The notes beneath the pieces were generated by a model. The model searched no databases and was not told where the DNA came from. It was given only the letters and a program-made list of their open reading frames with translations. A program made the position numbers and the translations under genes. Shown here in pieces: positions 11,792 to 24,997 of a stretch of 64,000 bases of DNA. This DNA is from Branchiostoma belcheri (Eukaryota; Chordata; Leptocardii; Amphioxiformes; Branchiostomatidae): contig NW_017804465.1 in assembly GCF_001625305.1 (NCBI RefSeq), forward strand, positions 1,491,569 through 1,555,568, in the 5' to 3' direction. Every line of letters starts with the position of its first letter. The first letter of the stretch is position 1.

Positions 11792-13542
11792 TTATATTCT
11801 AGGGAATAGGTTTATCCTGATAATCAGTGATATACTATTTTTATGTATATAGGTAGATCATGCACCTAGAAGCTTTTCTGCAAACTGCAAGTCACAATCA
11901 TGTTAATTCCTTCCATATTTTACGGGCTATAGCTAGGGTTAAAGATTCAGGGAACTATGCACACTTTAGTCAATGTGTGTTTGTGAACTGTCTAGTTTCT
12001 AATGTTGTCGAATGAGTTTTACTTATAATAGGTATATATTGTAATGACAATACTTCATTCATTATATTGTAACATTTTATCATTGTATTGTACATATGTG
12101 TGAGAGAAGTGGTTTGTGCCTATTAACAGTCTGATCAAGGTGGAAGTAATAAAAATGTCTGCAGAATTTTATAAAAATGTCTGCAGAATTTTATACACAT
12201 CTTCAATAGGGAATAAGAAAAACTATTTTGTAATTTGGTGAGGAAAGAATTGTATATACATCAAGCTATTACTATTTCCAAATAAAGAAATTTATTGACA
12301 CCTTTTATGCTGTTGTAGTTTGTAAACCTCATAATGCCATCCTTGTAATNNNNNNNNNNNNNNNNNNNNNNNNNNNNNNNNNNNNNNNNNNNNNNNNNNN
12401 NNNNNNNNNNNNNNNNNNNNNNNNNNNNNNNNNNNNNNNNNNNNNNNNNNNNNNNNNNNNNNNNNNNNNNNNNNNNNNNNNNNNNNNNNNNNNNNNNNNN
12501 NNNNNNNNNNNNNNNNNNNNNNNNNNNNNNNNNNNNNNNNNNNNNNNNNNNNNNNNNNNNNNNNNNNNNNNNNNNNNNNNNNNNNNNNNNNNNNNNNTAA
12601 ACTCATACCCGAGATTGGTAAAAGCATGATTATGACATTATTCTTGACTTCTTGAAAATTGCATTGAAAGATCAATGGAAAAATGAACTTTCATATTCAT
12701 AACTGATATTGGACTGCATAATCGTCTCACCATTGCAAAACTGGTACAAAATCTAACAATTATACAAGACTTGGTCATGATGGTGTTGTCACTAAAACAA
12801 CTCATTACATTGTCGCACATCATTGATCAGATATTGCACATTTTGCCAGCAGTTTGAGTGGATTTAAAACAATTCAAAATGCAGTAATTAATGTCTTAGT
12901 ACTTATTCTTGATTATATTTTTTCTGCTTATATTGGCCCCATAAAATCTGAATAAAATTTGTGTCATATACATGTAGGACAATACAGTGTGGCTTAAAAA
13001 CAGTCATGTATAAGCAACAGAAAGGAATGCTCATCAGTTCACTACGTAGAAATTACATATTATTGCTTTTTTCTCAAAGTGCTTAGTAAAACCTGATCAT
13101 GCAACAGACAAGCAAGCACATATACAAGGAAAAATAGAAATATTTATACCATATTTTAAGCAACAGTACACTTCTTGCAATTACTTCTAATTGCTTCTAA
13201 TTCCTTCTGATTTCAGAACTGGTAGCCAGATTATGCAACAAAGATTTCAGCAAATAAATATACAGCGGGAAAAGGAATCAGTTATAAGCAACAGAGGAAT
13301 ACCTAGTATACTACTAGGACGTGCATCCAATTGTTTCTCTCTGATTTCAGAATCAGTAGCCAGATTTTGCAACGAAGTAAGCAACATTATATAACTGAAT
13401 TATAGTTTTTACCCACATGGGCTTAATGCAGCAGTTACATTGTGCAACAGTCTAAAGGTAAAATGTCATTACAGTAGTGCTGATAGTAAAGGAGGCAAAA
13501 AAACTAAGTATATAAATCTATTACTATCGTATACAGTAAAGT
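11792..13542. other. Intergenic between convergent genes, no gene seen
   Basis: AT-rich sequence with no supported coding frame. It includes the assembly gap. An imperfect repeat around TTGCTTCTAATTCCTTCTGATTTCAGAA at 13180-13220 recurs in part near 13328-13352. Confidence 0.5.
12350..12597. other. Assembly gap (248 N)
   Basis: An unbroken run of N. It lies between the 3' ends of two convergent genes and so probably hides no exon of either, though the true gap length is unknown. Any frame called across it is an artefact. Confidence 0.99.
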
Positions 13543-13548
13543 TTTATT
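13543..13548 (-). promoter_or_regulatory. Polyadenylation signal of XXYLT1
   Basis: TTTATT on the plus strand gives AATAAA on the minus strand, about 70 bp beyond the XXYLT1 stop codon. Position and sequence fit a short 3' UTR. Confidence 0.65.
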
Positions 13549-13617
13549 GCAAATATACATTCTAGCAAAAGCTACAGTGAGAAGTATGAAGTATAGAATG
13601 ATATGAAACTAGAACAA

Positions 13618-16600
13618 CTATCCATCTGGGATTGGTGTGTTACAGTTCCCGTGGTAAATGTTGACTTCGCCTGCACAGTCGTTGTAGAAATCGAACACCT
13701 CCTGGTAGCCCTTGTCCCTCCACCAGGTGCAGAGCTGTCTGTTCCAGGTGCAGGGGAGCACGTGGAACAGCTGCGGGTACCTGTAGTTCAGAAGCAAACA
13801 AATATACAGAATGTATATCTGTATCAGTAGCTCAGGTATAACCACCTTTTGGCGTATCACACCAGTTTCTGTATCTGTATAGCCGGTATAACCTCCCTTC
13901 GGCGTAACACACCAGCTTCTGTATCTGTATAGCCGGTATAACTGCCCTTCAGCATAACACACAAACAAACAAACAAACAAACAAAGCTGCAGTACCTGTA
14001 GCTGAGGAGTGTGAAGTAGTCCTGATCTCCCAGGTGCCCCTTGAAGTGAAACTCCTCCGACATGTTTCGGACCACATTTCCATCCAGGAGGGAGTTGTAG
14101 AGACCTGCACATAAATAAAAAATAGAAAAAAATTAAATGTATAATTTTGTAAAGTGGTTAACCTTTAGCACACTGAAGTACTACTAGCTGTTCGGCTACC
14201 AATTCTCAATTGGGGAGTTGTGGAGACTTGGGATGAAAAAGACGGGAGGATGACATCAGTTTTGAGAAGGGACTGGCTTTACACTATGCGAAATGCTAAT
14301 AAGTACAGAAAACAGAGAAGAGTGGAGAAAACTGGTTATCAAATTGTCTGTGAAGTTGAAAAATTGTCAAATCATCTGTCACATCATTGAAGTTGAAATC
14401 TTCTTCACCTTCTCCTCCTACCTAAACCAATACATGCACATATTTGGTACCAAAATTTTAGCAGCTAATCATTCAATCCAAGCTTGAAGGTTGATAAACC
14501 GTCACTAACCTGACTCCCTCATCCGGTCCAAGTCCAGCAGCAGGACTCCACTGTTGAACCCAGGCTGGCCATCGGGTGGGGGGTCCCCGACTTTTGTACC
14601 TTTGTGTTGGGTGATATGGTGAAGGTTAGACAACCAGGTAACAATTACTCATCATAGACAATTCATACTCAAGTCACTACTACTGGATAAAAATAAAGCA
14701 TTTTGAGTGTTATCCATCACTCTTCTTCAGCATCACTAAAATGAAGTAACAGAACTACTCAACACTTACAGTATATATGGGTGACTGGAAAATATGATTG
14801 AACATGACAACTTGTAAGTGTCATTGATGTGTAAATCAATTTAAGATACATATAGTCAATTCAGACTCTACTACTGGGTAGTATCTCATTACAGAGGGGA
14901 CACTTAGAGGGGTCCACCCAAAAATAGGCTAGGGCCGGCAGTTTTTTCTAGGGTTGGTTGGGAAACTGGAAACACAACATTTTTTCCTAGGCCCAAGGAC
15001 AAGGGTGTTATTTATTGATGTGTAAATCAAGTTCAGATAATCATAGTCAATTCAAATTCTACTACATGTACTAGATAAATTACAGAGATCCAACCTTTGT
15101 GTTCGTTCCTGTACTGCCAGAAGGTGTGCCTGTACACCGGCTGCTGCTCCTGTGCTATCCCGATCACGTTCCCCGACTCGAAACGGTCGAACATCTCGAA
15201 AAGCTCCCTGACGTCTGACCGGAACTTCAGATCGCAGTCCAGCTGAACGATACGTTTTGTCTCCGCGGGGAAAACCTGTTTATTGTTTGTTTATTAAATA
15301 ATTGTTTATTGCAAATTCTTGCCCGAGGGCTAATTGCAGGAACAGAAGAAACATGGTATAAAAACAGACAATTAGTACATATAGAACTACTGATAACTAC
15401 TAAGAAACTACTGGATTTGACTTCTTTTTCGAAGACAGAGGATTTGTGGGTTTTCGGATGTTAAGAGGAGAGTAGTTTTCATTTGTATATGGGTGAAAGT
15501 TTGGGTAGAACTTGGAGGCTACGTCAAAGAGTTCATTTCGTTCATTGCTATAGAGGGTACAATTTGATATAAAATGCGTTTCGTCTTCCACGTATTCAAC
15601 GTACATATTGTAAATTGTATGAGAAAGTCCAATCAACAAATCAACAAAACCAGGAAAGCAAACAAACCTGGTGCATCCCGACGGACAGGAAGAATATGGA
15701 GTCTCCGTAGTAGGACTTGGCTCCGGCGCTGAACTTTTCCTGCATCGGCTGCACAATGGGGTACAGGGTCTCTGTCAACTCGGCGGGGTCGTGGAAGGAC
15801 AACTGGAAAGGAAGAAAGGCCAGTTATTTAATTTTATTTCCTTTATTGGGAATGCAACAGTGCATGACAAGTGGTAGCCAGACAGCAGCAAGGCTAGTAG
15901 CGGCTACCACTGATACATGTACATAATACAAACCATAACAACATACTAGAGTCATACGACAAAACATCAATATTATACAAAAGCAGTGCATCATAATAAA
16001 GAAATGGCAATACATCATTAATTAGTATCATTGTTGCAGACTTTTGCTCAAGCAACTTGTATCATCATTGTATGCCACAAGCCATTGCTGTAACACATTA
16101 TTGTATTTGTTGGAAAGAAAATGCGAGAAATTATTCTAAAATAAATGTAGCCTAAGGCATTATTTCATCCACAAAGCTCATCTCCTCCATGTACCACCTG
16201 TTCAGACTGAATTATGATAACTGCTTGGAAGTATTTGCCAAAAGTGAAGCATGTGATGCAATATCTCCAAAGATTGCTCTTTCAGCACTAAGGACAGGCA
16301 CATACTGCTGCTAAGGAGCATTCAGTACCATTTCCTGGACCCTATAAAGTATCTCAGAGTTTAGAATTTAGATTTAGATCAGCACAGATTTAGAATCTTT
16401 ATCAATTAATATATTAACTAAGATTTTTCCTTTCATTCCAAGTTTACAAACCTTAATTTGAAGATGAAGTTTAATTAGCCTGATTCTCAGGCTACGTACC
16501 TGTTACATAACAGATCAACTTGCCATGATTGTAATTTGCCACCTGAAGCCTTCTAATTGGCTAAACAAATTCAGGTTACAGTTGGGTGAGCAGCTTAGAG

Positions 16601-17570
16601 GGTTGAATTAACTGAAGGTTGCCACGTAGACATGCCTGCCCTGCTTGTCTTTAGGGTCCCCCAAATAAAACATGACGAACACGCATACCAGTCCATGTAA
16701 CGTTACATGCAGAAGACAAAAGCTAAATGTTTTGTGACAGCTTGGATAAAATCTGTATTTTCTTTGATAATTAATGACAATTAATTTGCAAAGGGCAAGG
16801 TGTAAAAACACTGTGGGAGTTAAAATATCATTGTGATGAAATACCGTTGGCCAATCTATTTGGCTAAGAAATCTGACAATGAAAAGTGGACAATGGCAAA
16901 ATACCTTGAGTGTGATGTTACGAAAATCACCAGATGTCAACTTGAAGTATGTTTAGTAACAAGTATTAATACTAACATATCTTACCTTTAACAATCCCTT
17001 CTGTAGCCATGTGCCGACGATCCCCTCCGCTATGGGTCTACTGTCCGGATCTGAGACAAGATGTAGATGTAGGATCTCTCCCCTGTCAGGCCGGATTGTG
17101 GACTTCTGCATCATAGAGTTAAAACACAACTTAAACTTGTCTATCAGTCCTCTATTGTTCCCAGCTTTCGTGAACATCTGCAATACGTGATATTCAACTT
17201 CCTGGGAGTCGTCTTTCTCTGAATCCTGGTCCTCTTCAACTTCTTCTTGTTGTCCCTTGGCATCTTGTACAAGATTTAGTCCTTCTTTGGCGTCGGCTTT
17301 TGCAGCATGAGTTTTAGTTTTACTAGGATCCGCTGGAGAGTCCTGGTGGCCCATATGGGCTGCCGATATTTCTTTCTCCTTGGCTAGAACGTCTGAAAAC
17401 GTTTCTCTGCCCGCTAGTTGGTAAAATCCGAGGACTAAAGCAACAACAAGGACGGCAGCCCAGAACTTGAGAGATGTCAGCATCTTGAGACCCATCTGGA
17501 GGGTGTGGAAATGTCTGAAAGATGACGAAGCTACATTGGATCTTTTATTACCCGCACCGCCTCTCGCCAT
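13618..17570 (-). CDS. XXYLT1: Xyloside xylosyltransferase 1
   Basis: Six exons on the minus strand, 17570-16986, 15802-15668, 15275-15095, 14599-14510, 14104-13996 and 13780-13618, join in frame to about 420 residues (human about 393). A type II signal anchor spans about 34-52, followed by an acidic, coiled-coil-like stem and a GT8-type catalytic domain beginning at YHVLQMFTKAGNN. The metal-binding DxD is D253-C-D255 (QLDCDLKF). PGFNSGV, GDQDYF, WNRQLCTWWRD and the ending IYHGNCNTPIP are family hallmarks. The enzyme resides in the ER and adds the terminal alpha-1,3-xylose to xylose-glucose O-glycans on EGF repeats of Notch-like proteins. I chose the ATG at 17570 because the frame further upstream begins without an ATG. 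Intron 1 is about 1.2 kb. The exon 4 acceptor (CACAAAG) is weak, and an alternative acceptor 9 bp further in would keep the frame. Confidence 0.96.
13815..13985. repeat. Repeats with CTGTATCTGTATAGCCGGTA, plus (CAAA)n
   Basis: Three imperfect copies of a ~50-bp unit (CTGTATCTGTATAGCCGGTA followed by TTCGGCGTAACACACCAG) end in a CAAA microsatellite at about 13960-13985, all in the last XXYLT1 intron. Related sequence occurs at about 42355-42428 and 48700-48785, so the unit belongs to a dispersed family. Confidence 0.7.
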
Positions 17571-19394
17571 GTTAGTTCCGGGTGTGATGAGGCTGTGCAC
17601 ATCCGACCTTCGAAAAGTAGTCCAGCATATTTTCAATACGTTTCAAACTATATAAAATCCTATATCACTCAGATTTAATTATAATTCTAATATATATATG
17701 ATAATAAACATAATTGGATCTAGAAATATAGGTTTAGGTTATTTTGTTGGGAATGTCAGGATATGACCTCCGACCTGTGTATTACTGCGCAACCCCTTCA
17801 GTGATACGCCTAAACAAAGGAATGTCCAAGTAGATGTTTGGTTGGGACGTTTTCTTGCTGGTATAGTGTCTTGACAAAGAAAGGCGAAATAAACCTACAT
17901 TATGCTAGTGTAAAGCGCAAAAATATGTCACTTTCATTTCACCAGTATAATTTACTATACTGGGATATTTATCATAAATATTTATTGTATTTCATATGTT
18001 AAATATTTATGATAATTTCTAAAAATCATAATTTACAGTTACCACAATGAACAAAATATCATTTGAAGCCCTCCTTGTAGGCATTTATTCACTGTAATTC
18101 TCACTCATAACTGAGTAAATGAGATACAAATCAAATGTCAGTATTTTCTGTGTTGTAGGATTCCCGCAGGTAATTCAGAGAACAGATAAATTAGTGTTAT
18201 TACTGAGTGAATATCTTGGTAAACAGTCAAATTACCTATCATATCCAGGGCACATTTAATACACAAGCTTACAGTGTGGACATACCTGTTTACTTCAAAA
18301 TACATGTTCACAGAACAGTATTTTCAGTCCTTCCCTCTCTTCCTCACATCAAATGCTTTTCTTTCACCTTTCTTACTGAACTAATAACCCTAAAATGCAT
18401 TTGTTCTATGGCAGCTCCTATATACAAACAATAGTGAAATCAGCATGCCCAATCTCAGCACCCATTTGTTGTTAGTTACAATTTTTGAAATCTCATTATT
18501 AACATCAGAAAATATAACTCTAAAGCCCACTACAAAGCAATTATAGCTTCCACTCCCATGGTGTTTTGAATTTTGAACTAACTAGTTGACTCGTTACGGA
18601 CATATAGATGGCAACAATTCTTTAGAAGCGTCTGTGAAGGTTAGACAGACATAATAAGATATGCCAAGCAACTGGATAGACTTTGGAAACGGTCAGATGA
18701 AAACTTTTGTTTCCACATGGACTTCCAAAAATATCAATCACTAGTCCTTGCTTATAAACCTGCCTTTCTGCACAAGTTCTCCAGTGTCAATTTACGAACG
18801 GTAGTGGATGCTACCTAAAATATCTGACTGTTTCCAAAATCATATCCAGTTGCTTGTGTAACTGTTTTTTGGGCAGATTCCAAGGAAGCTTTATCTTAGC
18901 TGCTAACAATACATTCAATATCTGCAATAATCAACATACAGGTTTCACTCACTGCAATTAAGTTGTCATTATCTCAAAAACCCAGTGATATATTTAAGAT
19001 TTGAAAGGACAGTATTTATCTACATTGTACATCCATTCTCAGTAGGCACTAAAACATACCAGTGGAAGATCTCATTTTTGCTCAACTCCCCTGACCATTA
19101 GGCAAGACTTAGTAACACACAATGGAAAACTTTTTTTCTTTAAAAAAGCGTCCTGTCCACCCCTGCATGCTCCTGAGCCAATGGTATGGTCCCTGTCATG
19201 TCACTGAAAAATATCTCAAGTTCTCCAAATGTCCTAGATCCTGACTCTTTCCTCAGTCTAATAATTTGAACTTGTGACAAGCTTTCTTTCTTCACGATAA
19301 TGGGTTATTATACTGTAGATCGATGCTCTCAGTCAGTCCCCCTTTGATGTGATTGGTTGATTCCTCCTCTGTTGTCTTGGTAACTGCCTCCTTG
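17571..19394. other. Intergenic: XXYLT1 promoter side and SLC25A20 3' UTR
   Basis: No coding frame could be supported. The part near 17571 should hold the XXYLT1 promoter, and the part near 19394 the 3' UTR of SLC25A20. A dispersed repeat around CAACTGGATAGACTTTGGAA lies at about 18630-18860, related to sequence at 53050-53190. Confidence 0.5.
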
Positions 19395-22300
19395 CTACAT
19401 GCCTGGTGCCAGCCAATTCAGGAACTTCATGCACAACTCGTAACCAAGGAAACAAGCCTGGAAAAAGGAAATTGTAAAAAGAAAATCACCGATCCTATCA
19501 TACATAACGTATCTTCTTCTTCTTCACTCATCCTCATCTGAGGTGTAGCTTGTGAAGTTTTGTCTCCAATACAGTCTGTCAGTCATTGCGGACAGAAGTC
19601 CCGATCCTTGCAGACCAGTTTCAGACTCAATGAGACCCTTAAGTGTTGTGACTTCAAGACTTTTCTGGACAATTCATGACAAAAGCTATGAAGTACATGA
19701 TTTGACCATCACAAATCTGGGGTCCAAATGCTATCAAATTAAACTTATACTTACACTTGGTGGCATATAAATTTAGGGAATCCAGCAACCTGTATCTTAT
19801 TACATTTTGTCTGACCCTGACCTTATGCTCTCAATGAAAAGCAACTTGAGTACTTCATGAATAAAGAAAAGAAAAAAAAAAACTGTACTCACAGCATTAG
19901 CAGGGAAGGCCCTGACCATGATAGGAGCCACCCCCTTGAACAGAGCCTGTGGTCCTTCTTCCCTGAGTAGGTGTTTCAACACGTCACCAACGCCCTTGTA
20001 CTTCCCAGCAGGGGCTAGGATAAAGATACAGCAACAACAATCTTATAAAACGAACATTCTTATATCAAATGTGTCAAGGAAGATACACATCTAAGTAAAG
20101 TGTTTTAAGTATTGAATCAAAGAAGAAGTGACATAAAAATTTACGTTACTCATCCAGGTAACATATTAAGCAAATTCATAATCTATCCTTAACTTTGCTT
20201 GGGGAACTGTTTTCTTGTGTAGCTAGTATAATTGAATCTTTTATTTAAAAAATCATGCATGTAAAGTATCAAAGTAAAGTAAAACATGTAGCCACTTTAT
20301 ATTTATGTATAATAATGTATAACCATACCTGTTTGGAAGCGTGACTTGAGTGTATCTGGTGCGATGGCCACCATCCAGTTAAAAACTCCTGCCATGCCTA
20401 GGGAGAGAAGAACAAAAGGTTATGATATGAAAAAACAGACCTTAAATTTTTCATCCTCATATTTCTAATTTCTTCACAATACAACCAAAAGCAAGACATG
20501 CATCCAAAGTTACAAACTAAGGAATTTTCTTCATGATGAGTGACTTTTCTGACACACAGAGTAAGTTCTCTGTTCAATATGTTTGTAAAAGGACAAACTT
20601 GACTTAGCTTACCTCCTGCAAACAGTGTCCTCCCTGCACTGATATCTTTCCGGCTGTATGAAGGAGAGGGAAGTAACAATATGAGTACAACAAAACCTGA
20701 TGGTGCAATTTGAAACTTTCTGTACGCAAGGTTGTTCTATGTAGAAATATTTCTCTATGAATCTGAAAAACTACTCAAAAGAAACACTCCAGTTCTACAG
20801 AAGACCTGCCCCCAGATGTGAACCTCCAATATCTTTTTAACACAGTCAACTTTGTTCTCCAAAGATATTTATCAACAAATGACAAAGTGTACTCACGTCT
20901 TCCCCTCTGGTGTCAGTTTGCGCTGAAGAATCTCGTAGCTCATGAAGTACATTCCGCTGGCAGGCACATCTGGAAAATGGCACAAGACATGAATATCATT
21001 TTAAGCAAATACATGTATAGCAATCTTTTTGCTCACTATGGCCATGTTACAGAAAAATTATTAGGCAACAGATACACAAGTCATACCTGTATATTACTTT
21101 ATTAGTATACATAGCGGTAAGAACCACCTGGCCAATGTGGCAACTTTTTGGTGGTGACCATTTACTGGCATTAGATAATTTTCCCCATTAACACAAGTGT
21201 TAGACCCCGTAGTGACCACCTGTCCACACAGACAAAATTCTATCTGTCCCCTGAGTGGTTTTCTTGGGCAGTTTGGGTTGGGCTGTAGATCTGTGACACA
21301 CAGTGGATGGATGAAACCAAGTATATTCACCCCTCATGAGTGTAAGAGCCGTCCCTCTGTAGACACTCCTGATCCCCCCTTCCCTGTACAGCTGCTTGGC
21401 ACAGTCCACCGGACCTGCATACTTCTTGGACCCAGCATCGGCCTGGATCTAAAACAGATACATGTATACAACAAACATCATGACAAGCTTCACTTCACAT
21501 GACAAGCCTCACTGTGTCAGTCTACTGAGGAAGACCACAGAGACTGGTCAAAAGCTCTAGGTGAGAGAACTTCTTTGTGTTGAACCAAAAGTTTTAACTT
21601 TAAACAACAAACATCATTGTTAATTTTCCCATGAGGTAAAATTACAGTTGATGTAGCACTTAAAATAAATGTGATAGAGGGCTAGAAATACATGTTCCAC
21701 CTATAGCAGTGCAGGTATGTATACATGTTGTATGCAGAAAAAAGTATTTCCAGCCCTGACTAAAGAACTAGGAGTCTTCTTACTCTCCAAGCAGAGGTTT
21801 GTGTGCGAAGAATGTTACCTTTCTATGATACGCCCCATTTTCCGTCGCTACAACCCACCAATCGCTACCAGCACCACAGTATTAGGGAGTAGCAACAGCA
21901 AACTGGGCATATTATAGAAAGGTCACAATCTTCCCCACACACCTCTGCTTGGAGAGTAGAGTTTCCAATATACAACACACTCTGCCATTAAGATCTGGTT
22001 AAAACCACTGCAAAAGTTTGACAGTAGCCATACGAGCCTCACCTGCAGTAGGCACTTGATGCGCTCGCCAGGTGCCATGATGACAGTCGTGAAGACACCT
22101 GCCAACATACCTGCATTCCACAGCTGGATGTACCTGTGACAAAGAGAACAGTTATAGGCTGAGATAGTACATGTGTTTGTACATATTGTGGGTTATCAGA
22201 TATACTCCTACCAGACACTATACCTGTACTACAAAAGAAAAGGGTAAAACATTGATATAGCTTTAGCAGCTGACACACTTTAAAGTAAAGAAAGACTGGG

Positions 22301-24997
22301 GCATGCATGTTAAAATATTTCAATATGCTGCCTATTCTTAGTATATATTACACATGAATAAAGTGAATCATACATTCCAAACTGAGTGATCAAGATGTAC
22401 AGTAGACATCGAGGTACGTGTCTTACCATAAAAATGTCACTGATTGAGGAATATTCTACTGACTGTGATACACATGTGTTGCATGAATCTCTTCAATGAG
22501 TCTATCTTTGAATGGATGCCATAGGAGAAAAGCTCAGTGATGACGGGAATGTAACAGTGAACTTACGACAGCTCAGCGTTGGTTTTCTCTCCTGCCTGCA
22601 GCTTTTTGCCCAGCCCAAAACCGAAGAAACAGACAGCAAACATGGGAGACACTCCCACTATGGGTGCTGCCATGCCCTTGTACAGGCCTCGGAAACCCTG
22701 GGAGGGATGCACACAAAAAGGTATCTTAATTTGTTCAAGAGATCATACATGTATGTTGAGAACTGTACAGTAGAGATATTTACTACATTTCTAGTACTAT
22801 TTACATAATCAATATACCTGAAGCAGTTTTCTTGTGTGCAGAAATTGAAAATACAGTTAAACCTGTACAGGGGACTACCTCCACCTGGCCAATGTGAACA
22901 CTTTTTGGTGGTCCCTTTGGTGGTCCCTTTCACACTTTTTCTCATTGACACAAACATGATTGAGAATTTGTCTGTAGTGACCACCTGTTAATATCATTTT
23001 CTCAGTCACCTGAGTGGTCTTCTTGGCAGGTTTGACTACAAAACAAGGTGCAGATGAGACACAGCTGCCATTGTCTTGCATTTGTTGTGCAGATAAATAA
23101 ACAGATAGCTGAGACCACTGACCTCCTTCATGACTGTCTGCCTGGCACAGTCCCATGCTCCTGCAAACTTGGGGGCCTGTCCTGGAGGGGGGGTGGGCTG
23201 GGTCTGAAGTCGCACCTGAAAAAACAACAGAAAGCCTCATTAGTTCATAGCACAAGTCTTCAGCACAAACCTCTAGGCGTCATTTATGTTTCTGTGTATC
23301 AATAAGCCCGTGTAAACAAACTTGGGGGCTGTTCTAGAAGCAGGGGGTGGGCTGGGTCTGAAGTTGTACCTGAGAAAACAACACAAGTCTTCATTCATTT
23401 TTCATAGCACAAGTTTACAGGACAATCCACTTACTAGTATCATATGGAATGTGTCTGTGTCTTTTTTTCTGTATCTATACAACTGGTAAAACCAAAATGT
23501 CTTGGAAAGTTGGAGATGGGAGGTGCTGGGTTTGGAGACTGACATGCAAACATAACACAAGTCAGAAAACTTTGAATTTTACACACGACATCTACTTGGA
23601 GATTGCACCTGCAGTCCATGCAAAGTAGTTCAACGACCTAGCAGTCATATCAGACTGGGGTCACCTCTGGATGTACATCATGTAAATGCATTGATGAATA
23701 ATAATGCTGCTGTAGTCTGTTAATTAAGCATGGCACCACAGGGTGTCCTTTAATGAATGGACATAGCAATACAGTAAGTTGTTTCTTGGACCAATCAGAT
23801 GCAAATGTGGGGATAGGAAAAACTTCCCTGTTACAATGTACAATGAGTTTCTACACACATATAGTGGGGTCTCTGCATGCTTTTTTTCAACAATTCATTA
23901 CCAATAATTTTATATTCCGGTAATTCGTATTCAAATGGCTCTTATTAACTTAATATTCATAATCAGAAGGCACATGTATTATATAAGCAAAACCCCACAA
24001 TGGCATACAAATAAATAACGTTAACACGTCCTTGGTCCCACCTGTCGTATTGATGCCTGGCAAACGTACACGGATGTTTACGCACTTAGACGTATAAATT
24101 TTAACAAGTCAGGGCTTATACCACTACCACACCTTACTCAAAACTACCTGTACACACCTTTAAAGGATTGTACATACCATTACTACTTGTATATAATTTT
24201 GCAACCACTGATGTTCCTACCTTGATGGTATCCAGTGGATGCCCCGTTACCACCGTACACACTCCTCCAAAACCACCGGCTATAAAGTCTTTAGCTGGGC
24301 TTACATCAGACATATTGTAGAGTTCTCTGGATCTATCCTTAAGTTACAAAATTTTATCTAAACGCCGGATGCCGGTATTCAAGGTGTGTAGACTGTTCAC
24401 GTGAAGCACACGTGAAGAAAAAATGAATGGTAAGATCCTTGAGACGTTGTAGGACGCATAAGAAGTTGGAGAAGTATTGTAGAATCTCCCGGCCCTGTTG
24501 ATTCAAAGTATCGATCGATCGATCCCAAGCCGATAAGCTACCCTGGCAAAACTCCAGTACAACGCAGCGTAGTTGTCTACAGTAGAATTACACGGACACC
24601 GGCCGGTTTTTCCGATCCAAAGAGGGGAGGGGTACCGGTAACAAAAGAGCAGACAGTAGGGGCAGAGGTTAGGGGTTACATGTGACGATTATTATTCAAA
24701 TTTAGCGCATCCCTGATGTAAATTTTCCGGCCGCAGCCAATGGAGCCGTCCAACAAAGGTGGGAGGGCGGGGCTATCGGACATATTGACCTACAGCGCAT
24801 TCGGTAACCTGAACTAGAGGTCACAGACAAAAACCAGGCTAGAAGAGACAATGACAGCGGTTCTTAGCGAAGGATATCGCGTGGTAGAATGTTTGGGACC
24901 TTACCTTGATGGTGTCGAGCGGGTGTCCTGCGAAGACAAGACAAACCCCGCCAAAACCTCCGGCGATGAAGTCTTTTACCGGGTTAACGTCCGCCAT
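19395..24997 (-). CDS. SLC25A20: Mitochondrial carnitine/acylcarnitine carrier
   Basis: Ten exons on the minus strand: 24997-24905 (or the alternative first exon 24313-24221), 23215-23123, 22697-22567, 22133-22043, 21448-21331, 20969-20897, 20653-20613, 20397-20329, 20014-19893 and 19457-19395. They give about 297 residues (human 301). The three carrier repeats are present. Signatures are PLDTIK at 26-31, PGERIK at 127-132 and, in the third, APDTLK at 226-231, where the usual first proline is alanine. [41 protein letters not shown] and RAFPANAACFLGYE are typical of this subfamily and separate it from SLC25A29. It exchanges acylcarnitine for carnitine across the inner mitochondrial membrane to feed beta-oxidation. 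The gene lies head to head with the USP4-like gene. Intron 1 holds a decayed copy of exon 2. Confidence 0.97.
21118..21290. repeat. Dispersed repeat in SLC25A20 intron, copy 1
   Basis: It shares ACCTGGCCAATGTG, TTTTTGGTGGT, GTAGTGACCACCTGT and CTGAGTGGT followed by CTTGGCAG-like sequence, in the same order, with 22856-23037. Both copies are in introns of the carrier gene. No coding content. Confidence 0.7.
22856..23037. repeat. Dispersed repeat in SLC25A20 intron, copy 2
   Basis: Pair of 21118-21290. It has an extra short tandem duplication (TTTGGTGGTCCC twice) near 22908-22932. Confidence 0.7.
23300..23376 (-). pseudogene. Decayed tandem copy of SLC25A20 exon 2
   Basis: On the minus strand this keeps an acceptor (TTTTCTCAG) followed by sequence close to the first ~60 bp of exon 2, still reading LQTQPTP, but it then hits a stop. 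It lies about 150 bp upstream of the true exon in transcript order. A fainter third copy may be at 23500-23545. Confidence 0.75.
24221..24313 (-). CDS. SLC25A20: Alternative first coding exon of SLC25A20
   Basis: A second ATG-started exon of exactly 31 codons ends in a good donor (AAGGTAGGAA) at the same phase as the distal first exon at 24997-24905. It encodes the first transmembrane helix again (start [10 protein letters not shown], end GHPLDTIK). By hand count 6 of 31 residues differ and another 15 codons differ only synonymously, which points to an old duplication kept under protein-level selection. Either exon joins exon 2 in frame, so two carrier isoforms from two promoters are expected. 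It is unlikely to be a pseudoexon, because its frame, start and donor are all intact. Confidence 0.85.

Noticed and set aside
12292..12675. Frame of 127 codons, minus strand
   Set aside because: It runs across the run of N; most of it is unknown sequence.
17571..17636. Longer N-terminus for XXYLT1
   Set aside because: The frame continues upstream but begins with TTG, and the ATG at 17570 has a good context and precedes a normal signal anchor.
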